A DNA stretch of 64,000 nucleotides. It comes from Ampullaceana balthica (lineage: Eukaryota > Mollusca > Gastropoda > Lymnaeidae). The position numbers and the translations under genes were made by a program. Shown piece by piece: positions 10,990-21,000 of this stretch (the stretch's first letter is position 1; every line of letters starts with the position of its first letter). The notes under the pieces were generated by a model, which was given only the letters and a program-made list of their open reading frames with translations, had not been told where the DNA came from and made no database searches. The stretch covers positions 1-64,000 of the forward strand of contig CALYLW010000207.1 in assembly GCA_944989445.1 (NCBI GenBank). Reading direction: 5' to 3'.

Positions 10990-12178
10990 AAGACTATTGT
11001 TTTAAAGTCAGCAACAAGACTGTTGTTTGTAAAGTCAGCAACAAGACTGTTGTTTGTAAAGTCAGCAACAAGACTGTTGTTTGTAAAGTCAGCAACAAGA
11101 CTGTTGTTTGTAAAGTCAGCAACAAGACTGTTGTTTGTAAAGTCAGCAACAAGACTGTTGTTTGTAAAGTCAGCAACAAGACTGTAGTTTGTAAAGTCAG
11201 CAACAAGACTGTTGTTTGTAAGTCAGCAACAAGACTGTAGTTTGTAAAGTCAGCAACAAGACTGTTGTTTGTAAAGTCAGCAACAAGACTGTAGTTTGTA
11301 AAGTCAGCAACAAGACTGTAGTTTGTAAAGTCAGCAACAAGACTGTTGTTTGTAAAGTCAGCAACAAGACTGTTGTTTGTAAAGTCAGCAACAAGACTGT
11401 AGTTTGTAAAGTCAGCAACAAGACTGTAGTTTGTAAAGTCAGCAACAAGACTGTAGTTTGTAAAGTCAGCAACAAGACTGTAGTTTGTAAAGTCAGCAAC
11501 AAGACTGTAGTTTGTAAAGTCAGCAACAAGACTGTAGTTTGTAAAGTCAGCAACAAGACTGTAGTTTGTAAAGTCAGCAACAAGACTGTAGTTTGTAAAG
11601 TCAGCAACAAGACTGTAGTTTGTAAAGTCAGCAACAAGACTGTAGTTTGTAAAGTCAGCAACAAGACTGTAGTTTGTAAAGTCAGCAACAAGACTGTAGT
11701 TTGTAAAGTCAGCAACAAGACTGTTGTTTGTAAAGTCAGCAACAAGACTGTAGTTTGTAAAGTCAGCAACAAGACTGTAGTTTGTAAAGTCAGCAACAAG
11801 ACTGTAGTTTGTAAAGTCAGCAACAAGACTGTAGTTTGTAAAGTCAGCAACAAGACTGTTGTTTGTAAAGTCAGCAACAAGACTGTAGTTTGTAAAGTCA
11901 GCAACAAGACTGTAGTTTGTAAAGTCAGCAACAAGACTGTAGTTTGTAAAGTCAGCAACAAGACTGTAGTTTGTAAAGTCAGCAACAAGACTGTAGTTTG
12001 TAAAGTCAGCAACAAGACTGTAGTTTGTAAAGTCAGCAACAAGACTGTAGTTTGTAAAGTCAGCAACAAGACTGTAGTTTGTAAAGTCAGCAACAAGACT
12101 GTTGTTTGTAAAGTCAGCAACAAGACTGTTGTTTGTAAAGTCAGCAAAAAGACTGTTGTTTGTAAAGTCAAGACTGTT
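10990..12178. repeat. 27-bp minisatellite, about 44 units
   Basis: Tandem units built on GTCAGCAACAAGACTGT(T/A)G followed by TTTGTAAA. Nearly all variation is one T/A site. T-type units dominate the first third and the very end, and A-type units dominate the middle. One unit near 11,220 has a 1-bp deletion and the last units carry other changes. Because the period is a multiple of three, long open frames result (for example 11,197-12,171 on the - strand, a 9-residue LLTLQTTVL repeat). I do not regard these as genes. The array ends about 65 bp before the GST start codon. Confidence 0.97.
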
Positions 12179-12242
12179 ATTTTACTTAACGTCAGTTGTT
12201 GTTTTTTAATACATATACCCGCTCCCTACAGATCATGATAAA

Positions 12243-12866
12243 ATGTCAGACGCTAAACTGAAGCTCTTTTACTTTGACGGCCGTGGTCGAGCTGAGGTGG
12301 CCAGGATTCTCCTAGCAGCTGCTGGCAAAGAGTACGAAGATTTTCGCTTTTCTGAGGAGGACTGGCCCAAGTACAAACCCATGACCCCGTACGGACAAGT
12401 CCCGAACCTGCACGTCAATGGCGTGGTTTACGCCCATAGTCTCGCCATCTTCTCGTTTTTGGCACGAGAATTTGGCTTTTACGGTAGTTCGAGTTTGGAG
12501 TCCTTTAAAGTCGACGAGATTGTGAACCTCGTTAGCGACTTTGTCAACCCTGCAGTGGACGCGCTGTACCTTACTGAAGACCCAGCGGCCAAAGAGACGA
12601 GATTAAAGAAACTCAAAGAAGAACTTGGGCCCCGCACCCTCGGCTACCTGGAGGTAATTCTGGAGAAGAACGGCACCGGTTACCTGGTTGGGGATGAGTT
12701 GAGTTTGGCTGACATCATGCTGCTGGACTTCACGACAGGGGGCATGGTATCCAATCTGCTGGATGTCAACGATGACTATCCATTAATCAAGAAAAACATT
12801 GAACTGGTCAAGTCGAATGAGAAAATTGGCAATTATTTAGAAACCAGGAAGGATTCACCCTGGTAA
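12243..12866 (+). CDS. Sigma-class-like glutathione S-transferase, single exon
   Basis: A 207-residue cytosolic GST, the usual length for the class. It conjugates glutathione to electrophiles; sigma-class members also act as prostaglandin-D-synthase-like isomerases or as lens S-crystallins in cephalopods (family knowledge). The thioredoxin-like N-domain begins KLFYFDGRGRAEVAR with the catalytic Tyr at position 10, and has the cis-Pro Val53-Pro54. The HSLAI motif at 65-69 corresponds to QS(M/L)AI, so the usual glutathione-contacting Gln is His here. The helical C-domain contains GYLVGDELSLADI, the conserved N-cap/hydrophobic-staple region. The start codon follows GATAAA. A CTCCCTACAG sequence 12 bases upstream looks like a splice acceptor, so a 5' UTR exon is possible. 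The CDS has no introns, so it may be a retrocopy, though no poly-A tail or flanking duplication was seen. Class is inferred from motifs only. Confidence 0.94.
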   Translation: MSDAKLKLFYFDGRGRAEVARILLAAAGKEYEDFRFSEEDWPKYKPMTPYGQVPNLHVNGVVYAHSLAIFSFLAREFGFYGSSSLESFKVDEIVNLVSDFVNPAVDALYLTEDPAAKETRLKKLKEELGPRTLGYLEVILEKNGTGYLVGDELSLADIMLLDFTTGGMVSNLLDVNDDYPLIKKNIELVKSNEKIGNYLETRKDSPW

Positions 12867-13384
12867 ATTAATAAGAGGATTCATGTATGTGTTTTAAAAT
12901 CACCACTCATTTTTTCTGTTGTGGTTCTCCTTTTTAATTTACAAAATTCCAATTCTTCTTCCTTTTGATCTTTTCATAAATGGAATGAAATTCCTTGAAA
13001 TATTTCAAAAGTTCATTTATTTTACCTACATTAATGTCCTTGTGGTTTTTAGTTTTAAATTATGCCTATACTCTTTTAGGCATTGAAAGATACATTAAAC
13101 ATTTAATCGATTTCTAATGGTGCCTTGTCTGATGCCTGATTTTTCATTTGTAGGAAAATAGTTTTGATGTCGCAATTTTTTTTAACACGTCTGTTTTGTA
13201 GCTATTTATTTTTAAACAGTTCAATGTGAATAGAAACTGACAACATCTCATCTCGGAAGCTTTCCGATTGGGAATGTTCAGGAAGTAGCCTAATCCGATT
13301 GGGAATTATCGTGAAAATATGCTAAGGAGCAGTGTGGGTGGGGGGAGGGGGCAGAGTAAAAAATTGAAATTATTTTATCCAATC
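12867..13384 (+). other. 3' flank of the GST gene
   Basis: AT-rich, with no further gene. No canonical AATAAA was seen directly after the stop. ATTAAA-like words occur near 13,094. A short duplication of TCCGATTGGGAAT occurs at about 13,263-13,305. Confidence 0.4.
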
Positions 13385-13612
13385 TCAGAGACAACCATTG
13401 TTTATTTTCCATTTCTGGGGCAAAGGGAGTCCCGGAGTCCACCCGGCTTCGAATAGGTACCTAACACTAATTAGGGAAGCAAAGGCGGCTGGGTAATGCG
13501 TGGAACCCTTATAACCGTGGCCTGTGAACGCTGCGTCACTTGCCAACAGACCTTCATGGTCCGTGGACGCAATAATCTTCTGCATACAAGGAGCGTCTGT
13601 ATAGATAAGACA
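13385..13612 (+). repeat. SINE- or LINE-derived segment ending in the resident LINE 3' tail
   Basis: The last ~50 bp (13,563-13,612) read GGACGCAATAATCTTCTGCA, then AAGGAGCGTCTGT, then AGATAAGACAAGAC. This is the 3' terminus of the LINE at 25,874-25,930, including its AGATA-type tail. The preceding sequence (13,430-13,560) is not from that LINE ORF. It looks like a different element using the same tail, or a divergent LINE 3' UTR. Confidence 0.55.
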
Positions 13613-13888
13613 AGACATTTCATTAGCACTCTTCCAGAAAACCAAAATTCTGCAGCAATAGGAGATAGCCGCTGTGTTTTCTTAAAATCAATAAATGAAT
13701 CACTCTTCAAAGGTTTTCTCTTCAAATTCACCTTGCTGTACAACCACGACCGAATGTATCAACATAATAGTAACAGATAATTAAGATAACTATTTTCCCC
13801 ACGGAAAGCCAGTTGCCGACGTCATCAACTTTGGGAAATTTCTTACTTACCACTCCATGTAGCACGGGGCAACTGGAACCATACAGTA

Positions 13889-14074
13889 CAGAGCCGTCTT
13901 TACACCATTTTGGGCCCCCTGGCAAAGAAATGGTGTTGTGGCCCCTCCCCCGCAGGAGTAAAAAATGAATATACATAATATATAGCCTATAAATAAACAT
14001 ATTCCCATGGGGCCCCCAATGCTCATGGGCCCCCCGGCATATGCCCAACGGGCCTATGCGTTAAGACGGCCCTG
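13889..14074. mobile_element. hAT-like MITE (CAGAGCCGTCTT...AAGACGGCCCTG)
   Basis: Inverted ends CAGAGCCGTCTTTA and TTAAGACGGCCCTG enclose about 190 bp with GGGCCCCC blocks. The flanks ATACAGTA and ACACTGTA agree at 6 of 8 positions, consistent with an old 8-bp target duplication. Noncoding. Confidence 0.65.
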
Positions 14075-14129
14075 ACACTGTATTTCCTCTTGCTTATACT
14101 GACGTAACGATGATTTTATGCAGGTTTAA

Positions 14130-14480
14130 CAAAATTCTATTGACTATTGCGCTCAGGTTTACAACCAAATTTGCCGCAGATAAGCATATGAAAATAATTA
14201 ACGCATAGAAACCAAATTAAAATCAACAATACAGGGTTGTAATTTAAAATGAAATCAGAAAATTAAATTAAGATAAATAGTTATTTAATTATATAAAAGC
14301 ATATATATCGAAACTTTAAAGGTGCTGCTCTCCTCTCAAAGTTTCTTATGAATGTTCCAAGTGTGGATGACCATAGACGTCCCTCGGAATATGCGCTTTT
14401 TTTTTGTTTTTTTTTGAGCAACTACCTATTAATTATGCAATACTCTTCCAAAGTCCTTGAGAGAATATAACAAAGACAAA
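14130..14480 (+). repeat. Second copy of the dispersed block at 6,620-6,905
   Basis: Same order of blocks as the first copy, with a T-rich insertion at about 14,396-14,414 and small indels. No inverted termini were found around this copy. Confidence 0.75.
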
Positions 14481-15465
14481 GAAACATTTCAGAAACATCT
14501 AAACAGAGTTCTGAAAATCAGAGCACAGTGAGCACGTCATGCTGGACTAGGATAGACAACAAATAGCGCTATTCAAATAGAAAGGAACCATCATTATCAT
14601 TGTAACTATGGTAACATAACTAGTCAAATTGTGGCGACTAACAATAGCAAAATATGATAGAAAACGTGCACGTGTGTCAAAAGATAAAATGATATAATAA
14701 TATATTGTAATGTAAAAACAAGAAGGGGAGTCACGATGAATGTGTGTAAGTGTGTGTGTGGGGGGGGGGCAATTTTTAAAAAGTTATCGTATGTTGCTTT
14801 GGAATACAGTGTTCTCTTAATAAGAATCATCCATTTAAAATAAATAAGATATTTAGCAAATAATCTGTTACTTCGGAAAATTTTATTACATAAAATATAA
14901 TGCCAAACTTGTTCAACAATGTAATATATACAAAAAATTGTACAAGTTAAAAAACAAATCATTAAAATATTTGGCTTGGAATAAAATGTCTATATATGTA
15001 CATCAAAAACATTAATATATACATTTAATAACATTTAAAAATTATTTAAATTATAGAAACTATAAAATTTGTAGTTGCAAAAATAACAAGAACAAATGAA
15101 CCAAAGAATCAAAATATACACATTACGTATGTAATTCAAGAATTAAATTTACAAATCTTTTATTTCGGTGATTATTTTGATTTTCAATCAATGTTCAAGC
15201 CTAAGCAAAGGGATATTTATTTTAAAAAACAGTAAAGTTTGATAAAAAATGTTTTGTTTACAAGTATTGCCATCAATGATGAGTATGTGTACAAAGTTAA
15301 ACTCTCTAGCTACTTAATATTTTGGTTAAGGCTCACAAGATCCCATCAGGCACATTTATAGTTTGGTAAGATGAATAAAGAGGTGGATAAAGAGAAAAAA
15401 AAATTTAACAACTTTGAATTTTTATTTTTTTAATGCATAAAGATTGGTTAAATGGTGAAATTTTG
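14481..15465. other. Intergenic, nothing recognised
   Basis: Very AT-rich with no supported gene. Short GTGTGTGTG and poly-G runs lie at about 14,751-14,769. Confidence 0.4.
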
Positions 15466-15640
15466 TGTGACATCACGCTGTTTTATATTAAATTTTGATT
15501 ATTTTGTTAATAAAACACAAAATTTGTGTTCGAAAGTGTGACGTACTTTAGGGGGGGGGGAGGTCCGAGATGTGTGACATTTTGTGACAGGGGAGGGGGG
15601 GAGTTAAAAATGGTCAAAAATAGCGTGACATACTTTAATC
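15466..15640. repeat. MITE-like G-rich repeat fragment
   Basis: Contains GTGACATCACGC near the left, GTGACGTACTTTAGGGG, TTTGTGACAGGGGAGGGGG and a right end GCGTGACATACTTTA. The inverted relation of the GTGACAT blocks suggests a small DNA transposon, but precise ends and a target duplication could not be fixed. Confidence 0.4.
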
Positions 15641-15719
15641 ATTAAAAATGTTACGTCTATTCAATTTATTAAAGTAACGTGTAAATAAGTTGAGTTCGTC
15701 CATTTTATGGAAAATCATT

Positions 15720-16640
15720 AAAATTTATGATAAGACTATGAAAATATTCAAATTTCTCCGTTAATAAACATTACAATAGGCATAGATAATTTCGAAAAAA
15801 GACATACCAGTACTTTAAAATTTCAAGCGTCTTGGAAAAATTGGCATCTGAAGAAGTAACTAGTAAAACGAGAGCAGATGCTGGAATTTTACTCAATTCA
15901 ATGAAATCTTTCTTTTCTATGTTATCTCAATTTATGGGAACCCGTCATTTTTAAATTAATTCAAACCCATTGCATGGAACAAAGAGATGTGCTAATAGAA
16001 AAAAGATGTTATATCAGCCAAATAATTTGTGAAGAGGTGGAGATAACAACTGAATGCGGAGTTTGAGTTAGGAAAAAAAATGAGTTGGGAAAATTAAAAA
16101 GACGTGGTTCTATCTTTAGAAAAAGAAGAACATCAGGAAATGTTTTTATCCATGGATGGAATTATAAAAGAACGCTTTGATGAGTTGCATGTCCTTGCAA
16201 GAAAATATTCGTATTTAATACCATGTAACCTACAAAATGAAGCATTTGAATATCAAAAAACTTACTTTATTGAATTGATAAAGAACAGTTCAATATGGAA
16301 AGACAAAGGATCTAGCTTTTTATGGCTGTACCTACACTACAAGGCATTACGCTAGAAAAACGCGGGAAAAGGCCTCATTGATCTATTAAAAAAATTTCAA
16401 CAGTATAGATTGGAAACTACTGTACCCAACATTGTAATTTTGCTATGAATTTTTTCAACCATTGCTATCAGTGTCGCTAGTTTTAAAAGGCGCTTCTCCA
16501 AACTGAAGTTGATAAAAAATTATCTTCGTTCCACAATGAGCGATTAAAGACAACAAAATCTTGCAATACTGTCCATAGTCCATAGAACAAGATATTGCAG
16601 ATAATTTTAATTTTGATAGCATAATACACGATTTTTCTAT
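15720..16640 (+). pseudogene. hAT transposase fossil (ZMYM1-like type), C-terminal half
   Basis: Broken frames give a transposase-like order: FQASWKKLASEE near 15,820; an 83-codon open stretch at 16,104-16,355 with ERFDELHVLARKYSYL and FLWLYL; then at about 16,465-16,560 the hAT dimerisation signature read as SVASFKRRFSKLKLIKNYLR followed by STMS. Stops and frameshifts separate these blocks, so it is not functional. No inverted termini were identified. Confidence 0.7.
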
Positions 16641-17038
16641 TATGAAAGTTAGGAAAGTAAATGTATAAATTTGTTTACATACTAATACTAATGTATACAA
16701 TTTCTTTGTTTGTAAATAAAAAAATCATTTATTTATAAATACAAAATAAAAGAAGAGTGATTGGTAATGTTTTTTTTTGGTGCAAATTTGGAATATGTTT
16801 TGTCTCATGGGGGTGGGGGGCATGCTACCTCCTTAACTTTCTTGTGGCCTTTAAGAAAGTGTCTTGTATTTTATAAATTTGTATTTATAGGTATATAATC
16901 TTATGCAGCCTCTTTTATTACTTCTTACATAAGTATGGCATGCAATGGTAAACATGTTCCCCACCTTTACTTCGTTTCAATTACAATTGTTTATTCGTGT
17001 TTATTAATTTATAAAAACCATAACATAATCGACTAACT
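16641..17038. other. Intergenic, nothing recognised
   Basis: AT-rich with no gene seen. A short G-rich stretch lies near 16,810. Confidence 0.35.
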
Positions 17039-17422
17039 GCCCGACCATAAAAAATGACGTCATTCAATTTTTGCTGATTCCCCCCCCCCTTTGTCACAGA
17101 AACTTAGCCCCTTCTTAAATAAGACGTCACAAAGCTTTGACAATAAAAGCCGTATTTTCTGTTTGAAAGTGAGCTTGTTTCAATTTTCAAATAAAAATTT
17201 TGTCATTTAAGTTTGTTTTTAGTGTAACGCTGCATTCTAATATCGTAACAGACGTTTTACATAAACGTCATTAAATAAAGTGTAAGTAATCAAATATTTA
17301 AGTAAAATTTTATTGAAAGTTCCACGTTTTGACGTGACGTCACATTTCTTAAACACACCCCCCTCGTCACACATCGTCACAAACTTGTGACTCGGTGCGT
17401 GACGTCATTTATGGACGGCCCC
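17039..17422. mobile_element. MITE, GACGTCATTTATGGACGG family
   Basis: Right end GTGACGTCATTTATGGACGG at about 17,400-17,420. The left end is a diverged CCGACCATAAAAAATGACG. The interior aligns in order with 8,503-8,869 (AAGCCGTATTTTCT, TGACGTGACGTCACATTTCT). Confidence 0.75.
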
Positions 17423-17492
17423 AAAAAAGGGCGGCAAATTGGAGACCGCCCCGGGCGGCAAAAGTTCTAGCTACGCCACTGTGATTAATATA

Positions 17493-17710
17493 AAGTGCAA
17501 ATTTGGAAAACTTACAAGCAATAAACAAATTTCCTATTTGTATAAATATCAGTAAAAATAATCCATGTTGAACACAGTTGCAATCATTGTTGTTGATACT
17601 TGTATATTAAAAGTATCAACAACAATGTGTTCAACGTGGATTATTTTTAATGATATTTATACAAATAGGAAATTTGTTTATTGCTTGTAAGTTTTCCAAA
17701 TTTGCACTTT
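17493..17710. repeat. Long near-perfect inverted repeat (hairpin), arms about 100 bp
   Basis: The left arm begins AAAGTGCAAATTTGGAAAAC and the right arm ends in its exact complement at 17,710. The arms differ by a few substitutions and one small insertion near GTTGCAATC (about 17,578). The loop is only about 10-15 bp around 17,608. No coding capacity. It resembles a foldback element or MITE and ends about 320 bp beyond the stop codon of LACTB-like copy 1. Confidence 0.93.
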
Positions 17711-18027
17711 TTTTCTACACTGAAAAAAATTCACATTTGAGTGACATCAATTTCATTAAAAAAAAACTTAACTGAAGGTTAAAATAGTGACATGATGAGG
17801 AAATATATTTTCTTTTCAAGCACTTATATTTTTTTTTAATAGAAAAAAATGTGTGCAATTATTTAAATTTTAAAAAGCATGATTTATGAACATTTTCTTT
17901 TCTTTTTTTTTCCCTTTTACATTTTAATTTATAGCCATAAAATGAAACTATGCTATAATGAAAGAAAAAAATTAACTTTTCAGTAAATTTGCTACAAAAA
18001 AAAACAATTTAAATTTAACTAAACACC

Positions 18028-21000
18028 TCAATGTGATGGTAGTTGTGCCTTGTAGGCTTGGAAGCATTCATAAAAAGCATCACGAAGTGAAATCTCTCTA
18101 GGGTCACCTAACATATATCCACCCAAGTAGTTTGTAGTGTAGGCCACTCCAACTCCAATGGTGGGATCAGCAAAAGCTAAGTTACCACCATAACCAGGGT
18201 GACCAACCACATGCTGTCCTTCCTAGACAGAAAATGTTGAAATTACATGAGTAATCAATGGAAATGATACCATTATTTTATGATATTGATATAGTACAAA
18301 ATTATTAGGAAAATGAAAATTTGGAACAGTTAAGTATTTAAACATTCTTATAATCAATGAAAAACTAATTTTTTATAAATAATGTACATCTTAGACAAAT
18401 ACCGACTGAAGAAGAGTAGTAAAGCAAACTAGCAGCTTTTATTATTAAATTAATGTCTATTTCTAGCACAATAGTTTCCATTCATAAAGAAGTCTCATAG
18501 CACATAAAACTTAAACAATAGAAAGAGAATAAAAGGGGTTTAAATGACTAAAGAGAGAGACATTAGTGGTCAAAGAGCTAGAAAATAGTGAGAGTAGAGA
18601 AATTATTGGTAAAAAAAAATCTGTTCAGTGCAAACCAATCAGCACTGCACAAATGAGTTTTGGGTATTTGTGATGTTCAGAAAGATTCCAACATTTTTAG
18701 TTAATGTGGTAGGAATTTATCCAAAGTACTGTTGTGGCACAGCATTTCTTGATCTTTTAGAACCTGAACACTTTTTGTTTGGTTCATCAGAAGGAGGAAG
18801 ACAACAAACATAGTATGGGAGCATCGACAAGACAACATTGGAATTATGATTAATAAAAAATTACAAAAATAGGAAAAATAAAACTTTAAAAAATTATTTC
18901 CGTCACAGGAAAAATAAAATTATGAAATTACATTTAATTCAACTTTTAAAATGAATTAGGCAAAAAAAGACTGAAAAAGTATATATGAGTCATTTTTTAA
19001 TAAGTCAGTGAGCAAACTAGCAGCCAAAGGATTCTATTTGAATATAAATGAGACTTGTTAGTTTTATAATTGTTATTGTCTATATTTTACTCCATATTTG
19101 ATATACAATAATTTAATGTTAAATTAAAAATATCTTTTTATTATTATGTGGCAGTGCGTTCAGAATTTTAGGGTGCCTACAGTAAATAAGATGCACCATA
19201 GTTTAGCATGTTACAGTAAGCCCACGCCGATGCTGGATGGCCTGAGAGGGGCTCATAAATCTATCAAGCGGCCACGCCCTTGTATCAATGCAATCCGAAT
19301 GGACCACATAACGTGCTTAAACCGCACGTCTGGTCGAGGAGTGAACTATTAATTATAATTGGTGTATATACATCATTGTATAATTGTAAGGGAAGTCACG
19401 TGCTTGACTTCAGGCTTAGTTGCGGCCACGCCGATGTTGGGTGGTCAAATGCGCATATATCGTATCAATGAATTCGGACGTAGGACTTGGGAAAACGCCT
19501 ATGCGCTCATGCCCGGCGACCACGCCGATGTATCAATGAACTCTGAATGGACCACGGAACGTGAGGAACACACCTAACACCTCACGTCTGGTTGATTGGG
19601 TCAGCTATTAAGGGGCGTTGGTTGTAAGGAAGACAACAGTTATTTATCATTGTGACTTGTAAAGAAAGTCACGGATAAACCCGGGAAAGAATTCGTGGGG
19701 GGGAAAATTAAGGGTCGAAGGTTAATAAATTAAACTTTGACACCTCGAGGGAAACCGAGGATATAAGGCGAGAGTTTAGAGTGTTTTAGGGAGAACAACC
19801 CCGGAGAAGAAGACCGAAGAATAACACCGTAGAACGATAGTCGGAGATCAGTGCTTAGCTAGCTTTGCAGGGATAGTATAGGCTGTAGTATAACTGTACA
19901 CTGTGTTTCCATTGTTAAAATACTTAGACATCAGTTACTGTGCTAATATTAGAAAGTATTCAGAATTCAAATAAATATTATACAAACTATAGTCCTCGCG
20001 ACCTACCTGCATTTCATTTACTTGTTTGTGTTAATTGTGAAGTAATTAACAACAACCAAACTAACAATTCATAGCCACCACCACTCGGCTATAATTACTT
20101 TCTAAGTTTTAGTATTAAAATAGTAGTATCTAAATTATTTACAAAAATACCAGTAAAATGTTTTACTTTTCCAAAAAATGTTTATAAAAGTGAATAAAAT
20201 CTTAACATATGCAAAAGAAATGAAAAGTATATCTTAGCTCCCTATTTTATTTCATATTAATTTTTGTTACAGACGCTCCATTAGATTATTGCACCCCACA
20301 CTCACCCATGGTTATGTTTTATAAACACCTTCACTCTATAAAGCAGAGCCTGTCAAAAGCAATTAATTCAGGTGTACCATTTACCTTTTTTCTGTCCACC
20401 ATCAGGCCTCTGGATAATGGGGTGGGCAGAATCAATAAATTTGCCAATCCTTGCGTCAAAGGTTGTACAAGGGCCTCCACAACAACAGGTGAAAAAAGTC
20501 TTTTACCCTTTAGGCTACCACCATTTGCAATAAAGTCATACAGTTTTGCAAGACTTCTAGCTGTTCCGATTCCCATCACTGAGGGAAATCCAACAGAAAG
20601 GAGTTCTGGATTGTTTAAGCCCTTTTTTAAAAATAAAATAGAGTAACATTTTAAAAATCTGTCATTTTAAGGGAAAGCGGGAGGCAATTAATTAAACTCT
20701 CATATTTTTATATATTTCCAATAACTTTTCATACTATTTACATCATCTGCTCAAACTGAGGATTTGATCTTTACTTTCAATTTTTTTCAGCCACACATTA
20801 TATATATATTTACGCTCAATTATCGCTGACTGCCTCACGCCTAATGCTAAGGGGCGTCAATATGCTTTTTTTAGAATTGAAAATATAGACTTAAAAATCA
20901 TAATCATTTTGGTTTCAAGATTAACATTAGCCAAACAACTCGCGAACCTATGACGTCAGCATTTGTGTTGTAAACATTGCTGACTGACTCAAAGAGATAT

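Noticed and set aside
11197..12171. 324-residue LLTLQTTVL repeat protein on the - strand
   Set aside because: The period of 27 keeps any stop-free frame open. There is no promoter, no signal of coding selection beyond one silent site, and a 1-bp deletion breaks the frame at the right position for the array's continuation.
10990..12178. CRISPR-like array
   Set aside because: The units are directly tandem with no unique spacers, and the genome is eukaryotic. It is a minisatellite.
16104..16355. Independent small gene of 83 codons
   Set aside because: It is one surviving open segment of a hAT transposase fossil, with related segments before and after in other frames.
20308..20646. 112-residue + strand ORF
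   Set aside because: It is the shadow of exon 7 of LACTB-like copy 1, which is read on the - strand with proper splice sites.
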